A DNA stretch of 64,000 nt from the NCBI GenBank assembly GCA_036345935.2, contig JADWOT020001141.1, positions 62,001 through 126,000 on the forward strand, read 5' to 3'. The notes under the pieces were generated by a model. The model saw only the letters and a program-made list of their open reading frames with translations. It searched no databases and was not told where the DNA came from. The position numbers and the translations under genes were made by a program. Positions 22,114-35,648 of the stretch are shown piece by piece; positions within the stretch are counted from its first letter, which is position 1, and each line of letters opens with the position of its first letter. This DNA is from Taenia hydatigena. Taxonomy: Eukaryota; Platyhelminthes; Cestoda; Cyclophyllidea; Taeniidae.

Positions 22114-22332
22114 TTAGGCAATGAAAACGGAGACGGGAGCACACTTGATGCGGTATGCCAACTGCATGCTCTCTTTGGTGAAATGCTTGGAAGTCGGCCA
22201 AGTGCAGCGCGATGCGGTAATTTCTCCGTTCATGACGTCGTTGACAGAAAGTGCCAATCGTCGGTGCGAGTTGAGAGTGTGGGTGTACAAGGGAGGGAAT
22301 TCGCCAAATTGTAAGTGCACACAATCATGCAT
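22114..22332 (-). other. Open frame shared with right arm, broken here
   Basis: Seventy-two codons, ending at a TAA that the right arm lacks; there the same frame runs for 96 codons (63232-63522). The sequence begins MHDCVHLQFGEFPPLY and has no family I recognise. It is upstream of, and on the same strand as, the candidate pseudo-exon at 21784-21960, so the two could belong to one lost gene. Conservation alone is explained by the duplication. Confidence 0.15.
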
Positions 22333-24828
22333 ACATCTGTTTGCATAGCATTTTTTTATTCATTCAGTTTGATTTGACCTGCCTATTTGTCATTAAGTGT
22401 AGTCTTTTGTACCTGTAACACACGTGGGTGACTTACGGCTAACTGTACCTTCGTTAGGGTCAACTTCTACTTTTTCCTTCGTTGTGTGGTCCGCTTGTTT
22501 GTGCGGGTCTCGAGTAAGCGTTCTGCCACTACTGATGTCCATTAAACATTAGCAAGGCTAGTGTTTGTGCTCATTAGCCTCTAATCATGTCCCTGGCTGA
22601 ACTCGCCCACTTTCGTAACTAATCGTGCCACTTGTTTTGCTTTTCATTGAAGTGTACATGCGCATAAGATTCTTAATAAATACAAGTGAAAGCTGTCAGT
22701 GTGCTTACTTGAATGCTCTGGTGCTACTGTTAGCTGATGGAGCATACTGGACGCCAAGCATTGATGCATTAATTGGCATCATATCTCTTGCAACTGTCTG
22801 CAATGAAACACAATTCTTACCTCCAATTAAGAGTTCTTCCTTGTTAGTCATACAGGTAGCTGATGCACCGTGCATGGGCGGGTTAATTAAGCATGCTCCA
22901 GCCACTACACTCCAAATCAGAAGGTTTGCCGCTCTTTTATCTCTTCCTCCTGTCTTTCAACTTCCAAGAAAGCTTTGCATTTTTTTCGGAATCCGTGTGC
23001 TATTTTAGACTCAATCAAATTTTATGGAACCATCAGGTGGTTTTGTCGGTTTATTCGCAGTCGTTATTGTGCCCATGGAAGTTGGAACGGAGATGGTGCA
23101 AAGAGCGCTACATTGTTTGAATCTGGCTTTGTTTGGTGTCTTTATCGAAACCACCGTATGAAGCTTCTTAGGATAATAGCCTCGGGAATGTTCGCAACTG
23201 AGGCGTTTAGTAAAGACACAGTGTTATGGTAACTGCCCTGCAGGCAACACACTAATCATCTCGGCGTGTACTCCCGCTGTAATAGAGATGTGGTAGTCGC
23301 TGCGTAGAAGTAATTTGCCTTGTTAGTGGGCTAATAGTTGATTGACGGGTCGTAGATGCGGGTCTGATCCTATATGCTTTTTTGTGCATTGGCAAGCATT
23401 AAGATTCGTTCGCTTACTTACTGTCCACTTACCTGTTTATGTGGCTATTTGGCTAGTAGAGATTTGAGTAGTTATGTAGACAAGGGAGGGAGAGCTGCTA
23501 CTTTTCCCTCTGTAGAGTTGCCTGTCTAGTACTCGATTCTTCTCTTTTCCGGTCTACCCAATTGTCTTCTGTCCCATCCGTCGAACTCACTACCTCCCTA
23601 CCTCTTTCTTTTACGGCTCTACTGTAGACGCAAGGTAATTGGTGGGGAAGTATTTTTAGGAAGGAAAGGAAACTTGGCAGTACTTTGTTGTTTCCGTGGT
23701 GCTTCAAATATCTCAAAGTACGAAGTTATTAAAGGAGAATTGCGGTTGTCAATGTGTTCGCACATTCATAAAATGATTGAACCTACCAAACCCATGAAGA
23801 CGGCCTTGAACTACCCCAGGACAAACGCGCCTCCAGTGAGAACTAGCATGCGCACTGTTTGCATGTTTGCCACTGAGTAGATTGCCTGTCCTTCCAGTGA
23901 ACGAAACCCCGTGATTATCGATGCGTGGCAGCAGGGGAGTATTCGGCTTCTCACCAAAGTCGGATCTCTATTATAAGCATTCATCGTTGCAAATCGGTCA
24001 ATCTTGTGGCAGAAGGCAGTCATGGTGGGACATGGGTTGCGAATGCGGTTGCTGTGGTGTCATCGCGTTTGCGATGTAGTGGGTGATTGGTGCATGGAGT
24101 GTCGATTTGCGCTGAAGTTAATTGCGCGTGCACCTATTTCCACCCACTGATGATGAGTAGTGGGATCAAGCCTGTCTGCTCAACCTTTCGTGGCACTCAA
24201 GCTCTGGTGTCGTTCGACCACTTGAACAACAGGGTGTTTTCTTTTTAGTGGAAGGCGCGAAGGATTTCTCGTTTGCTGGAGCAATTATCTGCTTAGAAAG
24301 TGTTAACCTTGTGCTGTATTGCTTTTTGTGCATATCACTTCATTTCAATGGGCAGTGGTCGACTTTTATGGTGAGCTCATTGGCTTTTGCGTGGGTGCCA
24401 GGTAGCCCATAAGGGGGGACAAAGGGTGGAAGGAGATGGGAGTAAGATGTTCCACAATGCTCTTCTCATCTTCTTGTCGTATTCCTGCATTCAGGCATGT
24501 GTGAATTTCTTCATTCAGCATCATAATCCCTTCATTCAGATACTTTAATTTTTAAAGCACCTGTCTAATCTTTGAGTCACTCTCACCAGGCATCAACATA
24601 ATGCTCAGTGCTTTTGAATTCGTTAAATGTGGTTTTGTCTTGTTCTCAGAATCTAATAAAGTATTAAGTTAAAATGTTCTTTTCTGTTTACGGTCGGTCC
24701 TTACTTCTCTGTTCGCATTAACAAATTAGGTCGCACACAACGAGGAAGTTGGTTGTGGGTTGTTGAAAGCAATCGATAAGATGCAGGCCATTCGAGCAAA
24801 CACCTTCAGTTTAGAGTAGATTCTGGGC

Positions 24829-25146
24829 GTGGGAGAGCTGCTAAGCATTACATTGGTGGTAGCGACAAGGACATCTTTTGCTTCCCTCTTTACTAGCTAC
24901 CTATTCTCACGCATGGCGGATACGAGATCCCTCCTCTACAGATTGTTGTTACTAAGATACTCCACTTTTGAAGGGCCAGAGAATCCACAACAACGCACTT
25001 CCGCATTGGAAGTGGTTTGTGTCTTCCATACAGCTGTCCCAGCTGAAGGTCTTCAGCATTCTATCATCAAACGCTGCAAAATGGCAGTCCCACAGAGCTG
25101 TCTTGAAGCATGTCTACCAGTGAGTGGGCTACTTCTGCTAGAATAA
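24829..25146 (+). other. 105-codon open frame kept in both arms
   Basis: Starts with a hydrophobic segment (MGELLSITLVVATRTSFASL) and ends in TAA; the mirror copy is 60409-60726. By hand I count about eight base differences, five changing the amino acid and three silent, which gives no sign of purifying selection. No family recognised. It is probably not a gene. Confidence 0.15.
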
Positions 25147-26034
25147 GCAGGGTTTTTGCAGCTTTGTGCAGCACGAACGCTATGCATTCTTCCTTACCTG
25201 CAGTTATTAAACAGGATAAAACCCTGAATCAAGTAAAAGCGGTAGGCTGCACTGATGAATTTGGAGCTGACAGCTGCTAATTTGTCGCCTCAACAGACAT
25301 AGGGTCACCACCCGGTCTGTGAAGTCCTGACTAAGTTTTGATAGCCAATGCAGAAAGGTAATTAGTGCAAGCCTATTTCCTACGCTAATTTTTTAGTCTT
25401 TGCTATCTCAGCTGCCCTCAATTTTGGCCTCTAAGTACTTCTACGTCAGCAATGGATGCTCTTTCATGCTGAAATGGTTGGGAATGATCCGATGCTCCTC
25501 ACACCTACATGCTATGTCGACTGTCTATTTTGGCACCCACAAATTCCTTTTCCCTTCTTTTCTTATTTCACCCTCCTGATCAGCGATTTGCGATGCTTCT
25601 CTGGCATGTTCGTTTGCGTGTCCATCAAGATGCCGATCATTTAACTCGCAATTCGCATTTGTGGAATTACATGGAGAAGATTCTTTTGCGTTCCGCACCT
25701 CCTAATAGATGTGCTCGCGTGTTTATATTTCTGGGTGGCTAAGGAGTTGAGTCAAAGTACTGTGCATTTGATGGCAAAGTTCGCGTTAAGATACCCCAAA
25801 AGAATAAGAAGATGCATTCACGTATGCATCGAGTTAAGATAAATTACTGTTAAAGAATTAGTAAGAAGACAAAAAGCTAAAAAGAAGCCAACCACAATTA
25901 ATTACCCACTGATTTGGTAGAAAACACTAATAAATGTCTAATTTTTGCAAATACACAAAGATGTATTTCTTGATTACGTCTCAGTCATGGTACATCTAAT
26001 GCGAGAAGAAAATTGAGACAAGAACACTGTTTAT

Positions 26035-26319
26035 TTAGTAGTGCTGATGAGAGAGCACGGGTACTGCAATGGTTTTTGCGGCCTTTATGAACCTATAACA
26101 AAAGGCTCGCAATAATTTTCTACACCTGCAAAGAATGCGACGATCAATCTGGTATTCATTGAGTGCTAGCCTGCGTTTAAAGAGGGTATATTCTGAGATA
26201 TTGACCAAGATTTGCAGGTACCGGTGGTAGGTTTTGCCTAAAATTAACATCGGCTTAGGGTAATCGCCATTTCGGCTACGTAATCCTGAATATTTTGCTA
26301 AAGGGGAGGATATCACCAA
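26035..26319 (-). other. 94-codon open frame kept in both arms
   Basis: The middle reads LILGKTYHRYLQILVNISEY and then a basic, arginine-rich stretch. The right-arm partner (59240-59575) is identical through that core, but base and length changes after it extend the frame to 111 codons with a different C-terminus. A CAG acceptor-like site precedes the core, so an exon is conceivable. No family recognised; the duplication explains the match. Confidence 0.18.
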
Positions 26320-29300
26320 ATGAAGTATACGACATTATGATCGAAAACCAATATTGGGGTTTTCAGCAAGCATTGGACGATGGAAGCTTCGTGAGTGGCC
26401 ATAACGCGTTATCTGGAATACGTAATTCCTGTCTGACAGTATTAAAGTTCTCTTTTTCTTTGGCCAGTTTCTCATCCTGTGTGCTTACCTCGGCTCTCTG
26501 CAAAAATTCTGCTACTGCTCTACACTTTGGCCGTCCCTTATCAATATAGTCGTAACCGAGTTATTCATTTGATCGTGCATATGAAGTGATTACACTAGCA
26601 ACCTCTGGGAATAGTCCCAACTAGTTTTTCTGTTCAGCTCATACTATTTGAATTAGACATTTTAATCATCATTACTACTGCCACTCTTACATTACTGTCA
26701 GCCTTTATGTAATATCGTGCTTTTGTTTCCTCGGTTTTCGTTGCAGTTCATTTGATAGAAGTGTAGCGGTTTCCCATTAATTTGGGTAGTAGCTTCTATT
26801 TATCCTAATTTTTCCTATTAGCCGAGTTTAGTTACGCTTACAAACGATGACTGCTGGCACAAGAACCATAAAAATATGGCTCCACTATGCCAGTCAACAC
26901 GCAACTCGTCTGATAATTACTCCCGCATTTCATAATCCATCGGGTGGTCCCACTCCCGTTGGGTGTGATAAAAACGACTCAAAATAGGGTAATTTATGTT
27001 GTGTAAGATTGCACTTCATTTGCACAAGTCCTCAAGACAACATGTTTCGTGTTTGTCTCCCGCTTGGTCATGAAATCCGTTATTTTGCTCTATGCGCAGC
27101 CCATCACATAAGGCATGGTCGAGAATTATTGAAGTGTACAGTAGGCAATAGAAACGATCTAATGGCCGGCTGTTGACTTCGCACTGTCTTTTGGGCTACT
27201 CTTATTGGGTCTACCACTTCGTTAGAAGTTTTCGCGTGTTTTGTGCTCTTGTTGTTTGCTTTGTCCGATCAAGCGAATGTGTTTTATCTGTCGAAATTAA
27301 AATTAAAACAGCAATCATCGTTGCAGTTCTCGTTTCGCATGCACTTTACATATCGTGCCTTTTCTTGCTGGTAGAAATTAGAAGTGCAGTACCTTCCGTT
27401 TTCCGTCTTGTTTTACCTTACTGCTTTGTGGGTTTAGGCGAGAGCAGTTCAGTGCTGCCATGGCAATCAATCTACTCGATCATGTAGTTTGCACATGGAG
27501 AATGTAGGACAGAATGGCTGTTTTTGGTACGTTTCACAGCTGCTTACTTTTGCTATAAATGCTCTCTTAAAACTGTCACTCCTTCCTGCATCCTTCCTCA
27601 AATACACGTGTAGTTGGGTATGGTGAGCGAACGGAGGTAGACAGACAGGTAATTATGCACACGCATCTTGATAAACGTCTATAAAAGGACATTTTTGCCA
27701 AAAGTTTAGGTCGGAGGAAAGGTGAACAATTATACGCAGGCTAGTTTTTCAACTTTATTTAACTTATTTGTGTGCACCCATTGCGATGGAGTTGAAGGGG
27801 GTACTTTTGGCTACACAATATACGTCTGTGATGCTGGCATTGTCTATCATTGCAGAAATGTGCAGGGTTGCCATATCCACATTTGCAACTATTACGCAAC
27901 ACCATTTATGACAGTTTGATTAACGTCAGTGAATTAGGCATAAACAATGAATCTAGCAAACTCTAACTCACTTAAATTGGGCTAATATTCAATAACAAGG
28001 CAAAACCATTACGTGTTCCTTGGTGGACTAACGAAACTAAGTTCTGTACGAATTTCTCACAATTTCCTGTTGCTCAATCACTGGGTGGAATCTCTACGAG
28101 TTCACTTCTAGCATATGCAAAGAAGGTGAAATAAAACAGGCAGGATATTAGAAAAATGTTGAAGGGGTAAAGTTAATCAAGAGTTCGCAGCATGCTGCAA
28201 ACATAGAATCAGTATTATTACTACGTACTTGAGCTGTGGGAGAAATAGGAATAAGCAAAGAGTATGGCTCATAAACAGGCACCGTAAAAGCGATGAACGC
28301 TGACGTAGCCAAAGTCTCATCATCCGTTGGGTGGATTCATTTGAATCAGGTGTGGCTACGGTGTCTTCAAACGACCGTGTCGTAATTCCTACGTTGGAAT
28401 GCAACCCATTCTCTTAAGCACCCAAGTCTCTTCATTCGCATTGTCTTTGACCGTTTGAAAAAGGCGCTTGTTATTGCGTTAAATAGATGAAATGCAGTAG
28501 CAAGAAGTCAGCTAATCTGTTAAGTGTAAAAGTCTGTCAAGCAGTGCTAGCGCTCAAGGCCGAACCTATAATCTTAAGTGCTGTAAAATCCGTATTGAAG
28601 TCCATTGCCTCAAATCTACTGCTGTCTAATAAAATTAAAGCCATACTACTTCTGGCCATTTGCGAAGTGAGATGAAACGCGATATGACACGCGCCAACGC
28701 TCCCCTTTTTGGCGAATGCCCTTCGCATTCATGTTGGACTAAGTGCTCCCTTAAGATGGCTGGTAGATTTAATTTGTGGATCTATGGCAAATTTTCATGC
28801 AGCCTCGAGAAGTACACAGTGCATCACTGCGCTTACTAGCCAGTCTCTATAATGTTTGCGAATTTATGCTGCGGAACTTACACCTCGTGTCCACTTGCAA
28901 AATTAGAGCACCTAGTATTGTTTCATCTAGCATTAAGCAAAGTGAAAGATGAGGCCAGTCTCGGTTGCGATAATAATTTTTGCACTGGAATTATTGTGAT
29001 AGACATTTGAAAGTCCTGTGCGTACCAATCACGGAAAAACTCGCGTCATATTCTCAACTTACATCACTCCAATCGGTAAATGTACACATATTCTCAGCAA
29101 GTATGCCAAATCGTTAGATATTTGTACAATTTTTCGCAGGACCAAACAACGAAGAAAACTGGTTAATTTGCAACCAACATAATATCGTGCAGGTTTCATG
29201 CCATGCCCCTGCTCATCCGCAAGCAGTACATTAAATGGAATATAAGTCACCCATTTTTGTTCCTGTTTGAAGCAGGGTTTTATCTTCCCTATCAACATGA

Positions 29301-30012
29301 TCGCTTACAAACCTCAACTCTCATTTTCCGTTTTGTGTCGTTTGCCTCAAAAGAACATCTTATTGGTGGGTTGTTTCCGTCTTTCCTGATGATTAATAGG
29401 CAACGCTTTGGAAGGATGACCCATCTCGTAAATGACTGGCACCTGTCTATATGTTTATAGATAATGACCAGCTCTTAGACTGTCAGAAGGCGGAGAATAA
29501 TGATAAGTGTCAGGGCAGGTGGAAGCCAAAGACAAAAAGGGAAACTAGGCGTTTTTATTGCAAATATGAGTACAGAGGCCATCGATTAACATTAATCTCA
29601 GTACTCTCAAGCGCAATAATGTAAAAGATCGAATCAACAGTCGCTTCGACACTGTGAAGTAAGAGGGGGCACGCAATTATTTTACTGCACTATAGATGTG
29701 AAGACGCGCACACAACGCATCTGAGGGGTTTTCTTTGTGCCTCTCACAAACATTCATAATGGTACCGTGGCACTTCTATGCCTACATTTCTGTTACCCAC
29801 ACTACCGCATGGTCTCCATGCCACTACTCACACCAAGGCTAGTCTGCAAGGGCGCAAACTTGAGGCCAGTAGTGTGCGTCATCGTTCGCGAGTATGCATT
29901 CGTCAGATAATGAGAAGAAGGAGCAGAAAGCAATGGCAGCTTCTGGTTGGATAGAAGCATTTTAGCATTAGTGCGGATTGGAAATATGCTCCTGAAGAGC
30001 AGCCGTAGTGGA

Positions 30013-30018
30013 TATAAA
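30013..30018 (+). promoter_or_regulatory. TATA-like box upstream of HSP70 pseudogene
   Basis: TATAAA 71 nt before the HSP70 start codon. It is kept at exactly the same distance in the right-arm copy (55534-55539, minus). No clear run of alternating GAA/TTC heat-shock elements was seen upstream. Confidence 0.35.
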
Positions 30019-30088
30019 GCAATGTTATGGTCGTAGCATTCATCATTGTCAAGCTGTACACGTAAGCAGTTGAACATCCCGTAAAGCT

Positions 30089-31920
30089 ATGGCAACTAGT
30101 GCAGCCATTGGTATTGATTTGGGAACGGTCTTCTCATGTGTCGGCGTGCTTCAGAATGGCAGAGTAGAAATCATTGCCAACGACCAAGGTTCACGCACAA
30201 CGCCTAGTTGTATAGCCTTCGCAGACAACGAACGTATCATCGGTGAGGCCGCAAAGAATCAGGCGGCAATGAACCCCACCAACACCGTGTTCGGCATTAA
30301 GCGTCTAATAAAACGTCGTTTCGATGACGAAGCAGTGCAAGAAAGCATTAAGCACTGGCCGTTCAAGGTTATAAATGCGAGAGGGAAACCAAAGATTGAA
30401 GTACGAAATCGCGGCAAGGCAGAGCAATTTATTGCAGAACAGATATCATCTATAGTGCTGTCGAAAATGAAGGAGACAGCAGAGGCTTATTTGGGTATGA
30501 AGGTAACGAACGCAGCAATTACAGTGCCGGTGTACTTTATGGTTAATCAACGGCAGACCACTATGGATACAGGAAAATTGGCGGGCTTGAATGTGTTGCG
30601 TCTCATCAAAGAGCCAACAGCAGCGGCTATTGCCTATGCCTTAGAGAAAAGGAGCGACAAGCAGCGCAATGTGCTGATCTCCGATTTGGGTGGCGGCACC
30701 TTTGATGTGTCCATTTTGTCCATTGAGAAAGGAAAATTTGAAGTGAAGGCGGTTGGTGGTGACACGCACTTGGGCGGTGAGGACTTTGATTCTCGAATGG
30801 TGGACCGCTTTGTGGGATTATTTAATCAACAGCACAAGGGCACAGATTTAGCATCCAACAAGAAGGCCATTAGTCGCCTAAAGAAGGCGTGTGAGACAGC
30901 AAAGAAGATGTTGTGTTCGTCCAAGTACGCGAGCATAGACCTGGAATCCTTGCACGGGGACACCAATTTCAAGGCGTCCATCACAAGGGCCAGATTTGAA
31001 GAGCTGTGCTTGGATCTCTTTCTTAAAGCGATGGATTCGGTGAAGACTGCGCTGGGTGATGCGAAGTTGAACGAAACTGGCATTCACGAAATAGTGTTGG
31101 TTGGTGGACCGACGCGTATTCCCAAGGTCGAGGAGTTGTTGCGGGAATCCTTTAATGAATGAACAGTAAACAAGTCCATTGATCCAGACCAGGCAGTGGC
31201 TTATGGTGCGGCGTTGCTGGCGTCTAATCTGGCTGGTGACAAGCCAGAGATGGTGCAGGATTTGCTGCTGCTAGATGTGACCCACTGTCACTGGGTGTGG
31301 TGACGACAGGTAAATTGATGACGACGCTGATAAAGCGCAACTCAAGAATCCCAGTGAAGAAGACAAAGTTCTTCTCAACCTGTGTAGACAATCAACCAGT
31401 TGTGCTAATCCAGGTATACGAGGGTGAGCGTCTGATAGCGGAAGACAACTACTTGTTGGGCAAGTTCCAATCGTCAGGAATCCCACCTGCACCACGTGGT
31501 GAACCCCAGATTGAGATGACCTTCGATATTGATGTGAATGGCGTTCTCAATGTTTCGGCGGTTGACAGGTCGGGAAGAAAGCAGAACAGCATCACCATAA
31601 CTGCTGATACGGGTCGTCGGTCAGAAGATGAAATAGAGCAAATGTTGAACGATGCAGAGAAGTACAAGCAGGCAGATGAGAAGCAAAAGAGCAAAATGGA
31701 GGCAAAGGCAAAGTTAGAGGGCTTCATATTTAGCATAATATTAAAAATGGAGAGTGAACAGATGAAGCGAATGTCATCAAAGGAGTCGTTTGACAATATA
31801 CTTGCAATGTGTGAGTCAATGCTTAAGTGGGTGGACATCGACCAAGATGCCACGAAAGAGGACTGCGAGCTCAAGTGTCAAATACTGAAGACTCTGTACT
31901 CGACTACGGCAACAAAATAA
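30089..31920 (+). pseudogene. Cytosolic-type HSP70, left-arm copy, stop and frameshift
   Basis: HSP70s are ATP-driven chaperones. Codons 1-357 cover most of the ATPase domain: IDLGTVFS at residues 9-16, Lys71, EPTAAA from Glu175, [10 protein letters not shown] at 199-208, and [13 protein letters not shown] at 335-347. In bovine Hsc70 numbering the key residues Asp10, Thr13, Lys71, Glu175, Asp199 and Thr204 are all kept; Thr14 is Val and Asn174 is Lys. A TGA at 31160-31162 then stops the frame. The protein would continue ([17 protein letters not shown]), but one C is missing near 31280, shifting the frame. The substrate-binding and lid part reads on from about 31283 to 31920 ([16 protein letters not shown]). 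It ends about 610 codons in, without the usual tail and EEVD. It is intronless. Both main lesions are shared with the right-arm copy. Confidence 0.93.
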
Positions 31921-32897
31921 CCATATTTGCGAATGTATAAAGCCGACAGAATGAACCGGTGCACGAGGTATGAGCTTTTAGCTTAACTCGGCAAAATGCG
32001 AGGTCACGAATGTAAAAAGAATGACCGTTTGGGTGCGATTACCTAACCCCTAACCCACGTCGATTTGTTACGATGATGCATTTAATCGCCTGCAGGTTCA
32101 GGCATTCATTAAAGCTTTCACACATCTGTATTTTGCTTTATTTACCCATGCCATCTAGACAAGTGTAAATATAGTTCTTTAGGTATTCATTATTATGACC
32201 AAAGGAGTTAGTAGCGGATGGAAAAATCCGGCATGACTCTGACTACCGTGTATATGGCTTCCTTAATTCGCAATAAAAAGTTTCACAGTCTTATGCTGCA
32301 ATGCGCTGATATTCTGAATTAACATGGACTTACGATAGAAAGGGCGACAGAAGCACACACAGCAACCGAGTGTATAGCGGCAGAGGCGGGACCCAAGATA
32401 GAAGGCCCCTGATGGCGTGACACCTTGACTGCATGACTTCAGAACATTAACAGACCCTTGCCAGCATGGATGGTGAGGGGTAGACATTCGTACTCTACAA
32501 GAAGCATGAAAACAAAGTCATTGTTTGAACCAAAAGCACAGGCTTCTAGAAATATTAGGTGTAGAACATATTTCAATCTTATATTGGTGGTCTGCAGTTT
32601 GTAGGTTGAAGTAACAAGCTTAAAACTGCTTGTATGCATCTTAGAGCTATGGTCTTTTTCAACGCTAACAACCCTTGAAGTCAGGAATCATGAAGGCCTG
32701 TAAAGAATATGTAACGACCCCAAAGTTAATGTAAGACTTTGTCAATTACAGAAAGTTTGGTTCAGAAACCACTACTCGTAAGAGAAGGGGAGTCATATCC
32801 TCACCTCTTTTAGCATTAGCCAAGAGCTTTTTACGTCTGAAACGCTTTGATCATTTGTCACTATTTGGAGGTTACACACCCTAATTCAGCAATCACC

Positions 32898-33281
32898 TCA
32901 AGCAAAATGGCAGACGACACAGTAGTGCAAATGCCGAAAATTACGAGATTGTCTCAGATTATTTGCTTGTGAGTTGCTTGTAAAAAGATAATATGAGACT
33001 AGTGCCCATGAATAATAGAATAATCCAATTTTATCATAAGCTTTACGTTTTTGAAGAAAACTGCACAAATCACTCCAGCAGGTAAGCTGGCAACTTTGAT
33101 CCATGATATCGCTGCCAATGCCATGAACAGTCAGTGTGATCCAATTTTTCACTAGAATTGAAATTCGATAACTACTGCCACCGCAATTTGTCAGTAGTAA
33201 TGCTGCAAAGATTATAAAGCATCCACTATATGGAATACAAGTGGGGTCATGAAATTTGCGTCCTTGTGGGTCATGGGTCAA
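32898..33281 (-). other. 127-codon open frame kept in both arms
   Basis: Convergent with the HSP70 pseudogene and about 980 bp downstream of it. The partner at 52291-52674 has the same length. I count six silent and six amino-acid-changing differences, a slightly lower replacement rate than chance expects but not decisive. The sequence has a hydrophobic stretch (CFIIFAALLL) and several cysteines but no family I recognise, and no splice or promoter context. It is the best of the arm-conserved frames for a follow-up test, yet probably chance. Confidence 0.22.
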
Positions 33282-35157
33282 TCGTTCCGTCTGCTGATTA
33301 AATTATAAACCCGGAGACTCAGTGCTGCCCTGATTTGCGTGAAGCTACTTTGGGCCAGTGCAGACGAACTTGAAGCGCGCTACCGGTCAAAGGAGGTTCA
33401 TTATTAATTAACAAGCTCTACGCTGATTCCATTTTTAATGAAATCAAATGCAAAGCACTATAATTTTTTGATAAAACGCGAGAATGCGAAAGCGGCTTCT
33501 CAAAATGCGTCTTGATAAACAGGAGACATACATATGTTAATTGTCTTCCTTTAAAACAGATTGGCCAGTACTTGGTCCACTGAAAGGGATCCGGTGTGTT
33601 CCGATGTCAGTCAACATATTGACTTGTCATTAGTCGAGTGGCCTGTCACTTGCAGATCTTCCTGACTTCTGAATAAGCCCACCACTGCATAGACATATTA
33701 CGGTAATGAGGTCAAGGTGAACATTTGTTTTGGGCAGGCAGGGTCAAGAAGTAGTCGAGACTTGCTTGTTGCCAGCGCGCAAAACATTTTTGTTCCCTAC
33801 CACCAAGAGCAGGAAACTTCCACGTCAAATTAACGCGAGTGTAGCCTTGATCAAGACGGTTAAATCATAAAAGAATGCTTGATTTCCTCCTCCACCCACT
33901 TCCTTCTTGTGCTGTTCTCTAGGCTTCACTAGAACCTTCTCCTTTTTCTCTATTACTCACGTATCGGAAGCCTGTTACTAACTTACCTTTAGCACAGCTG
34001 GTAGCGGATTAACTAGTCGATGGAGGGCAAGTCTCTAGAATCGTCTACTTTTTTATTTATTACCGACTAAAGAATGGGACTACCAACGCTGGCCCGCTAG
34101 TCTACACTTAATCTCATGTCATTTCGCATGGAAGTCGCTGTCAATTTTGCGCATTTATAAAAGATCTCGATCCACCTTTCGCACATAATGGCGTCATCAG
34201 CTAATAGCCGGCTACTGTAATGGTTTGACCGGAAATTCTGTGATTGAGAAAGGTCAATAATTTGATCTGTGAGTGAATGGAATAGACGTTTGGTAGATCT
34301 TAATTTTCGTAGTTCTGCGCAACGGTCTTAAAGTAGGATGAAAGCAAAATTTAGCATTATCTTTAGGCCCAACGCTGGATGAAGAAAGAGTCTTGTGCGC
34401 CCTTCTTTAATACATTTCTGCTTATAGGCCCATGAGCAGATGTGGTTTTTGACTTGCCGTATTTGGGGTAAAAATGTGAAATTTTGGATTTGGTCATAGT
34501 CTTGGGTAAACAGTCGATTGCGCAGATCACACATCATGGAATTTGCAGAAATTAAATTTGATTGGATGGACAAATGAAAGCATATTCTGGAAAGAGTAGT
34601 GTCACAACTCAAGCCTTGTTAATAGCCCGATTGTACCATTTACTGCATTGCCACGTGCACACTTTTCTGCAGTAATACCAGCAGCTGGCATCTGTATCTA
34701 CACGTTTCTTTTCCTCTGAGTTCGAATTCTAATCAGTCAACTAAACAATAGAATCTTTGAGGGCGATCATTGGCGTGATGGCCCCGCCTACCTCCCAGCA
34801 ACTCCAGGACCATTATCGATCTCTCTCCACTGCGCTACATTTTAATAATGGCATCCTCAGTCTTTTCCATTTTCTACCCTCACAAAAGTAGCAGAATAAA
34901 TAGAGCTTGTATATTTTCTCTCCTTTCCTGCTGCTGTTATTCTCGCTATTTGGAAACCAATGATCGACTTCCACTTCTCGCATGATTTCCAGTGAAATGT
35001 TGTAATTTTTATGTAGACATAAAGTTGATCACCGATGAGCACAATATCATCTAATGCATATTTTCTACGCATGACAATCACTGTTCACTTTAATTAGACC
35101 AAGTTATAGTAAGAACACTAAGTACAGACTTCCATTCCAATGTGTGCCATCATTGGT

Positions 35158-35648
35158 CGCCTCCATGCTTGGTAGGCGCTACGCATCTATTTGCACTGGC
35201 TTGTGCGCCTGCCCAAATGACGAAGAAGAGAGGACGATGGAGGATGCTTGATGGCGAATGTGAATGAAACGGTTGGAAATCTAGAGCTGTTGCTTGCTTT
35301 GAGTTGACGTTGACTGATTTGTCGCAATCGCATTCAATGACGGGTAGGCAGATATAAATGTTATACTTGCTCTATATTCGCGATTTCTCTAGAGCCATTT
35401 CCGCCTGCGCATTGACTGCCAATTTCGCCTCACAACTAGATTTAACACTGTGCTGAAAATAAATGGCTTTGGTTTTGAAGAAGAGTACCTAAGCTGTGAA
35501 AAGAAAATTTGTCGCTACAATGTTGTAAGCATTAGGCAATTATTGACTTGGTACTGAATCAAGCAATTCATAGGACATGCAGTTAGAGGTCGTGGTCCCA
35601 CACGAGTCAAACGGCATCTGCGGATACTATCGCAAATGACAATACAAG
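35158..35648 (+). repeat. Dispersed repeat, left-arm copy with ~99-bp deletion
   Basis: Same family as 16755-17212, and mirror of 49807-50414. It lacks a ~99-base middle block at about 35270 that both other copies keep. The block is bounded in the right arm by ATGGT repeats, and one GGT remains here, so the deletion probably used this short homology. Confidence 0.65.

Noticed and set aside
23811..24023. 70-codon frame kept in both arms (mirror 61552-61764)
   Set aside because: Same length in both arms but several replacement differences and no recognisable family; the duplication explains the conservation.
29900..30010. Possible heat-shock elements upstream of the HSP70 start
   Set aside because: Isolated GAA and TTC triplets occur but not three alternating units at 5-bp spacing.
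32041..32058. CCTAACCCCTAACCC, telomere-like, beside the HSP70 pseudogene and mirrored at about 53520
   Set aside because: Only about two imperfect units; too short to be an interstitial telomere tract.
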